NCBI RefSeq assembly: GCF_007827365.1
Contig: NZ_VISI01000002.1
Coordinates: 2,237,001-2,301,000 of the forward strand
Source: Olleya sp. Hel_I_94
GTDB lineage: Bacteria > Bacteroidota > Bacteroidia > Flavobacteriales > Flavobacteriaceae
DNA length: 64,000 nucleotides
Reading direction: 5' to 3'
Shown: piece after piece, positions 57,931 through 64,000 of the stretch
Numbering within the stretch: position 1 is the stretch's first letter
Layout: each line of letters opens with the position of its first letter
Translations under genes and position numbers: made by a program
Notes under the pieces: model-generated
What the model saw: only the letters and a program-made list of their open reading frames with translations
The model's database searches: none
Told to the model about the DNA's origin: nothing

Positions 57931-59757
57931 CTACTGTTTTACAGTATTATTAGTTTTATCTATATCTGCCATTAACTGATTTGGATCTATAGTTATAGAT
58001 TTAATCATGCTTTTTGGCTTACTAATACTAAAGCTGTAGGTTGGCATTGCCCAAGCCCAATCGTTTATAATTTTAGTTGTTGTTGCTACTGGTTTTTCAC
58101 CACGCATCATTTGTAACGGAATGTAATATTGCTCTGTTGTTCCGTCTGTATATTCTACTTCTAAATCTAAAGGCATTGGCATTAGCCCAATACGCTCTAA
58201 ATTAACGGTTGTAATGCTATTATTTTCTTCAAGAGATGTAATGGCATAGTCAATGGTATTTGTAGTCTGTGTCCAGTCCATTAAGTACCAATCTAGCTCT
58301 AAACCAGAAATCTTTTCAGCAGTTCTAATAATATCAAGTGGTCTAGGGTGTTTAAAAGAAAAATCATCAAAATATTTTTTAAGCGTTTTCTTTAGGTTAT
58401 CCTCTCCAATAATATATCCTAATTGAGATAAAAATACAGATCCTTTATTATAAGCAGTAATACCGTAAGCCATGTTAGTTTCATAGCGATCTGCATGAGT
58501 TGACTGTGGTTTTTCTTTTCCTGATTTTACTAAATAGTAATAACCATTATATGCTCCAGCAGCTGGATTTTTTAGGTTAGTATTATTAATTGCATCCATT
58601 GCATAATCACTAATGTAACTTGTAAAACCTTCGTCCATCCATTCATGTTTTGCTTCATTAGAAGCTAATAAAAATTGAAACCAAGTATGTGCCATTTCGT
58701 GTGCAGTAACACCAACTAAACTACCAAAACTACGTTTTCCTGTAATTAAAGTACACATAGCGTACTCCATTCCACCATCTCCACCTTGTATAACAGAGTA
58801 TTGATCGTATGGATATTTTCCAACGTTTTCAGATAGATATTGCATTAATTGTACTGTTTTAGGCTGTAAATCTTTCCAAAACTGTAAATTTTCTGCTGGT
58901 AAATCGTTTTTGTAATAAAAGTTTAGCATCGGACCATTAGGTACTTGCATAGTATCGTGGATGTAATCTGGATCTGCAGCCCAAGTAAAGTCATGTACTT
59001 TAGGTGCTTTAAAACGTAACGTTTTTTTGTTTCCTTTTACTTCAGCTTCGCCTTGTTGGTAACCTGTACCACCAACAACGTAATTTTTATCAATAGTTAA
59101 ATTTACTTCAAAATCTCCCCAAACACCATGAAACTCACGTCCAATGTATGGGTCAGCATGCCATCCTTCAAAATCATATTCTGCTAATTTAGGATACCAT
59201 TGCGTCATTGATAAAGCAACACCTTCTGCATTATCACGACCAGAACGTCTAATTTGTTGTGGTACTTGTGCATCAAAATCCATTGTAAAAGTCACACTTT
59301 CTCCTGGCTGAATAGGTTTTGCTAAGTCAACTTCTAGAACTGTTCCAACAGTCTCATGGCTTAATGTTTTACCATCTTGCTTTAAGCTTTTTACTTTAAT
59401 GTAACCAATCTCGTTTGGAGCCAATTTACTAATACGATCTCCAACACGTCTATCTGGATCTTCAATAGTACGAGAACGTACATCCATCTCGCTACCTGGT
59501 TGGAAGGCATTAAAATATAAATGGTAATACACGCGATTTAAAACATCTGGCGAGTTGTTAGTATACACTAACGTTTGTTTACCATTGTATTGATACGTGT
59601 TTACATCCATATCAATATCCATTTTATAATCTACATGTTGTTGCCAATAGGTAGATTTAGAATCTGTTGTGTTACTAGATGAATTGGCAACTTGTTTGGT
59701 AGAATTACAAGACGATAAAATACCAAAAGCGGAAATTAAAAGAAATAATTTTTTCAT
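57931..59757 (-). CDS. M1 family metallopeptidase, lipoprotein
   Basis: The 608-residue protein has a lipoprotein leader (ISAFGILSSCNST, Cys17). An N-terminal beta-rich domain (about 40-250) is followed by the thermolysin-like catalytic domain. GGDGGMEYAM (about 325-334) stands for the GAMEN exopeptidase motif. HEMAH is at 353-357, and the third zinc ligand is Glu376 in WMDEGFTSY. The long C-terminal HEAT region of classical aminopeptidase N is missing, as usual for the shorter Bacteroidota forms. It should release N-terminal residues from peptides in the periplasm or at the surface. It is a single gene with a clear terminator. Confidence 0.94.
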   Translation of the reverse strand: MKKLFLLISAFGILSSCNSTKQVANSSSNTTDSKSTYWQQHVDYKMDIDMDVNTYQYNGKQTLVYTNNSPDVLNRVYYHLYFNAFQPGSEMDVRSRTIEDPDRRVGDRISKLAPNEIGYIKVKSLKQDGKTLSHETVGTVLEVDLAKPIQPGESVTFTMDFDAQVPQQIRRSGRDNAEGVALSMTQWYPKLAEYDFEGWHADPYIGREFHGVWGDFEVNLTIDKNYVVGGTGYQQGEAEVKGNKKTLRFKAPKVHDFTWAADPDYIHDTMQVPNGPMLNFYYKNDLPAENLQFWKDLQPKTVQLMQYLSENVGKYPYDQYSVIQGGDGGMEYAMCTLITGKRSFGSLVGVTAHEMAHTWFQFLLASNEAKHEWMDEGFTSYISDYAMDAINNTNLKNPAAGAYNGYYYLVKSGKEKPQSTHADRYETNMAYGITAYNKGSVFLSQLGYIIGEDNLKKTLKKYFDDFSFKHPRPLDIIRTAEKISGLELDWYLMDWTQTTNTIDYAITSLEENNSITTVNLERIGLMPMPLDLEVEYTDGTTEQYYIPLQMMRGEKPVATTTKIINDWAWAMPTYSFSISKPKSMIKSITIDPNQLMADIDKTNNTVKQ

Positions 59758-59773
59758 TGTTTTAAATTGAAAT

Positions 59774-59808
59774 AAAAAAGCCTCAACATAATAGGTTGAG
59801 GCTTTTTT
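59774..59808 (-). terminator. rho-independent terminator after the S8 peptidase gene
   Basis: Arms GCCTCAAC and GTTGAGGC around a 7-base loop, flanked by A6 and T6, lie about 13 bases past the stop at 59822. It also sits just upstream of the M1 gene start. Confidence 0.83.
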
Positions 59809-59821
59809 GAATTATTAATTG

Positions 59822-61438
59822 TTATTTAGAAATTTGTGAAGCCATAACTAAAGCGTTATAAGCATTTACAATTTTAGCCGATTGACTTAGGTCAGAAAAT
59901 GGTTGAATGTTTTTAGCATCTCCACCAACAATAACTTTAGACGTTACAGCTAAACCAGAATCCATAATAATTTGTTTTACTTGTGCACCTGTTAGTTTTG
60001 GATATTGTGACCAAACTAAAGCAGCAACACCTGCAACAGCAGGAGCAGCCATACTTGTACCACCTTTAGTATCATATTCGTTTTCTGGAGTTGTAGAATA
60101 TACTTGAGCTCCTGGAGCAAAAACATCTACATTTTTCTTACCGTAGTTAGAAAAACCAGCAACTAATTTTGTACCATAACTTGGTGCTAATGCACCAACA
60201 CGAATGTAAGTGTTTGATAACTCTACATAATCAATATTGTCATCAGGGAAGTTAGCTTCAACATCTACATCTTTACTATCGTTACCAGCAGCATGTACAA
60301 AAATCACACCTTTATCACTTGCATATTTGATAGCATCTCTTACCCATTCTGGGTGCATAGAAAAGCTTTTACCAAAACTACCGTTAATTACTTTAGCGCC
60401 ATTATCTACAGCATATCTAATTGCTTTTGCAATATCTTTATCGTACTCGTCACCATTTGGTACTGCACGAAGCGACATAATTTTTACGTTATTAGCAACA
60501 CCATTTGCTCCTAAACCATTGTTACGCTCTGCAGCAATAATACCCGCAACGTGTGTTCCATGACTTTCAGATTTTTTTACTGGCATAACGTTTCCGTTTC
60601 CGTAACCTGGCTTATCGTTAAAATCGTTTGGATTATCTCCTGTTTTACGACCGTTAAAGTCTTTGTTTAAGTTAGCGTTTAATTGGTCAGTAAAATACTC
60701 TACACCACCTTTAATTTGCTTTTCAGCTTCAGAAATAGATGTCATCCCGTTAGCATACATAAATTTAGCTGTAGCTACTGCTGTTGCTAATTCAGATCCT
60801 TCTTCTGCAGTGATTGCGTTAACTTCTGCAGGTGTATAATCTTCTTTTTTAAAGTGTGCAGTTAATACTTTATTTGCGCTACTTACTTGACCATATATTT
60901 GGTCGTAACGTTGCTTACCACTTAAGGCTTGTTGGTAATCTTTTTCTAGTTTTTCTGCTGCTTCAGCATATCTTGGGATACTTGTGTCTCCAGTTGCAAC
61001 AATACGCGTCATTTCTAACTGCTCGTCATAACCATCTCCTAAAAAGTTCCATCCATGGACATCATCGATGTAACCATTATTGTCATCATCTTTTCCGTTT
61101 CCTGCAATTTCTTTAGGGTTAGTCCAGATAACACCATCTAAATCTTCGTGTGTAATATCTATACCAGAGTCAATAACAGCAACAATAATTTGCTGTCCTT
61201 TTTTACCTTTAATAATTTCGGCGTAAGCCTTATCAACACTCATACCAGGAATAGTATCTTTTACTAAATCTAAGTGTCCCCAATTGTGTGCTTCTGCGTC
61301 TGTTAAAGCAGATTCTTTCATTGGTGTGTTGTCAATATTTTCTATAGGTGTAGATAATATTGGAGCACTTCCACCGCAACTAGATAAAACTATCGCAGCA
61401 AAAGCCGAAAATAAAATTGGTTTATAGGTAATCTTCAT
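59822..61438 (-). CDS. S8 family serine peptidase (subtilisin-like lipoprotein)
   Basis: The 538-residue protein has a lipoprotein leader ending AAIVLSSCGGS (Cys21). The catalytic triad is intact: Asp90 in VAVIDSGIDITHEDL, His293 in ESHGTHVAGI, and Ser462 in GGTSMAAPAVAG, with the oxyanion Asn in VHAAGND near 386. Between Asp and His lies an unusually long insert of about 160 residues with a helical, Lys/Glu/Gln-rich middle (about 155-250). No C-terminal P-domain or type IX sorting signal is present, so the lipid anchor probably retains it at the outer membrane. An N-terminal segment (25-80) could be a short propeptide. Confidence 0.95.
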   Translation of the reverse strand: MKITYKPILFSAFAAIVLSSCGGSAPILSTPIENIDNTPMKESALTDAEAHNWGHLDLVKDTIPGMSVDKAYAEIIKGKKGQQIIVAVIDSGIDITHEDLDGVIWTNPKEIAGNGKDDDNNGYIDDVHGWNFLGDGYDEQLEMTRIVATGDTSIPRYAEAAEKLEKDYQQALSGKQRYDQIYGQVSSANKVLTAHFKKEDYTPAEVNAITAEEGSELATAVATAKFMYANGMTSISEAEKQIKGGVEYFTDQLNANLNKDFNGRKTGDNPNDFNDKPGYGNGNVMPVKKSESHGTHVAGIIAAERNNGLGANGVANNVKIMSLRAVPNGDEYDKDIAKAIRYAVDNGAKVINGSFGKSFSMHPEWVRDAIKYASDKGVIFVHAAGNDSKDVDVEANFPDDNIDYVELSNTYIRVGALAPSYGTKLVAGFSNYGKKNVDVFAPGAQVYSTTPENEYDTKGGTSMAAPAVAGVAALVWSQYPKLTGAQVKQIIMDSGLAVTSKVIVGGDAKNIQPFSDLSQSAKIVNAYNALVMASQISK

Positions 61439-61457
61439 TATAAATTGTTTTGAATTG

Positions 61458-62318
61458 TTAATTAAAAATATCGTTACAAGTAAAGGTGTCTTTTAATCGT
61501 ACGCCTTTTTCTGTGTGTTGCACAGTAATTATTTCGTTGTGTGCATCGTGTTCCAAAAATAAGTAATAATTGTTATCTGCTGCTAGATTCAGGAATTTTT
61601 CTTTTTCGTCTAACGTCAACAATGGTCTTGTATCATAACCCATTACAAAGGGTAAAGGTAAATGTCCAACGGTTGGTAATAAGTCTGCCATAAAACAAAT
61701 GGTTTTACCTTTGTAATTAATCATTGGTATCATTTGTTTGTCTGTATGTCCATTGGCATAAAATATATCGAAACCTAAAGCTGAATTTTTTAAAATATCA
61801 TCCTGCGGAAGGTCTGTAAATTTTAGTCGTCCACTTTGTTCCATTGGCAATATGTTTTCTTTTAAAAACGAGGCAACTTCACGTCTATTAGGTTCTGTTG
61901 CCCATTTCCAATGGTCTTTATTGCTCCAAAAGTGAGCATTTTTAAAGGCAGATTCTAATTTTGTACGGTCTTTATTATAATTAAAAGCACCTCCAGAATG
62001 GTCAAAATGTAAGTGTGTTAAAAACACATCTGTAACATCGTCTGTAGAGAAACCTGCTGCTTTTAAAGATTTTTCAATAGTATCATCTCCATATAAGTTG
62101 TAATGACCATAAAACTTTTCGCTTTGTTTGGTTCCCATTCCTGTGTCAATTAGTGTCAAACGGTTTCCGTCTTCAATTAATAAACAACGTGCAGCGATAT
62201 CTATTAAATTATTAGCATCTGCTGGATTGGTTCTGGTCCATAAAGTTTTTGGGACAACACCAAACATGGCACCTCCATCTAGTTTAAAATGACCAGCTTG
62301 TATTGGGTGTAATTTCAT
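61458..62318 (-). CDS. MBL-fold metallo-hydrolase
   Basis: The 286-residue protein has the metallo-beta-lactamase fold. THLHFDHSGG (101-110) supplies the His/Asp metal ligands, ANGHTDKQMIP the next His, ICFMADLLPT the bridging Asp, and FLEHDAHNE the C-terminal His. No signal peptide, so it acts in the cytoplasm. The subfamily resembles AHL-lactonase/AiiA-like hydrolases, but the substrate cannot be read from sequence. It lies 19 bases before the S8 peptidase gene in the same direction, and the two may be co-transcribed. Confidence 0.92.
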   Translation of the reverse strand: MKLHPIQAGHFKLDGGAMFGVVPKTLWTRTNPADANNLIDIAARCLLIEDGNRLTLIDTGMGTKQSEKFYGHYNLYGDDTIEKSLKAAGFSTDDVTDVFLTHLHFDHSGGAFNYNKDRTKLESAFKNAHFWSNKDHWKWATEPNRREVASFLKENILPMEQSGRLKFTDLPQDDILKNSALGFDIFYANGHTDKQMIPMINYKGKTICFMADLLPTVGHLPLPFVMGYDTRPLLTLDEKEKFLNLAADNNYYLFLEHDAHNEIITVQHTEKGVRLKDTFTCNDIFN

Positions 62319-62391
62319 TATAAAGTATTAGTATTAAAACTACCTGCAAATTACTAAATAAGTGTTAAACACTTAAAATATTAAGGTTTTA

Positions 62392-64000
62392 TTAAGAAAT
62401 AACCGCTTTTAGACGTTTACCAAAATCGTAAATTGCTTTAATTTCTTTTATACTAGCTAATCGCTCGCGTCCAAAGACCAACAAATCTTGACCATTAGAC
62501 TCGATATGGTAGTAGGGATTACTTTCAAAAAAGTGCGTGATTTCATCTGTAAAAAACTGTTGTATAGCTTGCGTATCTTCACCTAGTAAATAAAAGCGAT
62601 TGGAAAAATCGGTGTGGTTTTTAATAGGAATATCTTTAAAACCTGCAAAAGCATAGACTTTTTCTAAAAACCCTTCTCTGTCTAGAGTAAACTCTGGAAT
62701 TTGTTTGTTTAGTTTAATATGAAGCATTGTACTACGCACGACTTCTTTAGCAATAAATTCTCCTTCAGAAAACTCGATATCAAATAATTTTAAACCATTG
62801 CTTTTATTAATGGTTTGGTTATAGATGTAGTTGATTTGTTTTACCCTGAAAAATAAAAAATTGTTTAAAAAGCCCGTTTGTTTTTCTTTTTTAGCATTGT
62901 AGTCTAAGTTGTAATCGTTTGCTAACTCCTCCATGGTGGTTTGACGACGCGTCAAGCTATTTTTAATAACATTTGGTACAGGAAGTAAGCGACGCAATGC
63001 AAATGGATGTTCTGAGTCTGTATCGTGTAAATCTAAGCCTAAAACTTCAAAGTGTCCACCACGTTTTGCAAATAGCTCTTGATAGTTATTAAGGTTTTCC
63101 ATAACGGTATGGTCCACAAATTGGCATAGCGAAAAATCAATAATAACGTCTTCGTTTTCTGGTACTGCATCTAATTTAGCTTTTAATTTATAGAAATTTA
63201 AAAAGCTACAAAAATGCTTAACACTTATGTAATAATGACCATCTTCTTGAAACATTAAAACGTTTGGTTTAAGCCAATTTCTGGCAAAAAGTGATATACT
63301 TTTATTTAAGACAATATGTATAATAAATGTGATTAATACTCCTGATAAAATACCTGAAATTAAACCAATTTTTAATGTAACAATTAGGGTAACAAAAAAG
63401 ATGATTAACTGTTCTTTTCCAATTCTAAAAATCTTTTTAATATTTTCTGGAGACGCTAGTTTATATCCTGTGTAAACTAATATTGCCATTAATGCTGGTA
63501 ATGGTATACGTGCTAATTGCGTACTAAATAAGACAATAAAAATAACTAAAAAGAAAGCATGAAAAAAGTTGGAAGACCTATTACTACCGCCATTATTAAC
63601 GTTAACTGAGCTTCTTGCAATTACAGTTACGACATTAAGACCACCTAAAAATCCACTTCCTATGGTTGCTAATCCTAAGGCTTTAAGATCTCTGTTTACA
63701 TTACTTCTTCTTTTTTCTGGATCTAATTTATCTACAGCTTTGATGCTTAACAAGGACTCTATACTAGCAATTAATGTTAAAGCTAATACACTAGTCCAAA
63801 ACGGAAATGTCCCGATTTTACTAAAATCCACAGTTGGTATTTGCGATATAATTTCTGAAAATTCTGGTATACCAGAAATCATGTAATTTATTGCAATTGG
63901 GTTGGCTTGATGCGCAACCAACTCAAAGTAATAACTAAATCCAATAGAAAGTATAACAATCCACATTGGAGCAGGTATAAGTTGTAAGTATTTGTTTCTT
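62392..64000 (-). CDS. SulP family anion permease with STAS domain (5' end outside window)
   Basis: The reading frame is open to the window edge: codons before ATG 63966 read NKYLQLIPAP, typical SulP sequence, so the true start lies beyond 64000. The visible part has about seven or more spans of the transporter core (LTLIASIESLLSIKAVDKLD is the family signature region; GLNVVTVIARSSVNVNNGGSNR follows). A STAS-like domain (DVIIDFSLCQFVDHTVMENL) comes next. After that is an extra C-terminal region of about 160 residues (IPEFTLDREGFLEKV; FSNRFYLLGEDTQ). It likely moves sulfate, bicarbonate or another anion with a cation. Confidence 0.9.
   Translation of the reverse strand, partial: RNKYLQLIPAPMWIVILSIGFSYYFELVAHQANPIAINYMISGIPEFSEIISQIPTVDFSKIGTFPFWTSVLALTLIASIESLLSIKAVDKLDPEKRRSNVNRDLKALGLATIGSGFLGGLNVVTVIARSSVNVNNGGSNRSSNFFHAFFLVIFIVLFSTQLARIPLPALMAILVYTGYKLASPENIKKIFRIGKEQLIIFFVTLIVTLKIGLISGILSGVLITFIIHIVLNKSISLFARNWLKPNVLMFQEDGHYYISVKHFCSFLNFYKLKAKLDAVPENEDVIIDFSLCQFVDHTVMENLNNYQELFAKRGGHFEVLGLDLHDTDSEHPFALRRLLPVPNVIKNSLTRRQTTMEELANDYNLDYNAKKEKQTGFLNNFLFFRVKQINYIYNQTINKSNGLKLFDIEFSEGEFIAKEVVRSTMLHIKLNKQIPEFTLDREGFLEKVYAFAGFKDIPIKNHTDFSNRFYLLGEDTQAIQQFFTDEITHFFESNPYYHIESNGQDLLVFGRERLASIKEIKAIYDFGKRLKAVIS

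Noticed and set aside
61458..62318. Naming the MBL hydrolase as a quorum-quenching lactonase
   Set aside because: The metal-binding motif is shared by many MBL subfamilies and nothing here fixes the substrate.
1..64000. CRISPR arrays, insertion sequences or integrons
   Set aside because: No spaced direct repeats, transposases or integrases were seen anywhere in the window.

Overview
The window is AT-rich bacterial DNA, almost fully coding, and most likely chromosomal sequence from a marine-type member of the Flavobacteriaceae (Bacteroidota). Three things point there: proteins largely confined to that phylum (DUF4837 and DUF4175 proteins, a GIN-domain protein, a GldL-like protein, bacterial GH3, DNRLRE and DUF6909-like proteins); promoters of the Bacteroidota type (TTTG/TTG, about 19-20 bases, then TAnnTTTG) instead of E. 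coli -35/-10 boxes; and few purine-rich ribosome binding sites. I cannot assign a genus.

Positions 1-17.2 kb are a surface-polysaccharide (O-antigen type) locus, entirely on the minus strand. Read in its own direction it runs: a DUF6909-like protein, two tandem Wzz-like co-polymerase paralogues, rfbB-rfbA-rfbC-rfbD (dTDP-L-rhamnose), then after a promoter gmd-colD-colC (which together predict GDP-L-colitose), a DNRLRE lipoprotein, a WaaL/Wzy-like protein, the Wzx flippase, a second Wzy-like protein, a family-4 glycosyltransferase and a third polytopic protein cut by the window edge. This is the layout of a Wzx/Wzy-dependent pathway that uses rhamnose and a 3,6-dideoxyhexose. The initiating transferase, the other glycosyltransferases and manB/manC are not in the window.

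Positions 17.2-31.5 kb hold housekeeping and envelope genes: GH3, an M23 endopeptidase, tatA, a DUF4837 lipoprotein, an MltD-like transglycosylase with two LysM domains, pgk, two large paralogous secreted proteins with SPOR-like C-termini bracketing a plus-strand trio (DNA polymerase III delta', diacylglycerol-kinase-like, DoxX), an OmpH/Skp-like protein and a methyltransferase.

Positions 31.5-52.5 kb contain mnmG flanked by two parS-like sites, ybeY, a very long DUF4175 protein, gltX, an outer-membrane barrel, an SPFH protein, a FemAB-like acyltransferase, a TPM-domain protein, glnS, folB, tRNA-Cys, a LysE transporter, a GIN-domain protein, a YbjQ protein and rnr. The only non-coding stretch over 300 bases (51818-52520, between the divergent rnr and rpiB) carries a DnaA-box-like site, an AT-only tract and a dense cluster of TATTAACA repeats and palindromes. 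Together with the parS sites, mnmG and rnpA, it is my candidate for the replication origin.

Positions 52.5-64 kb hold rpiB, an ElaA-type acetyltransferase, a double-OmpA protein, a CtpA-type protease, rnpA, an S24/LexA-like regulator, a small lipoprotein, M1 and S8 peptidases, an MBL-fold hydrolase and a SulP transporter cut by the right edge. No insertion sequences, prophage or CRISPR arrays were seen.
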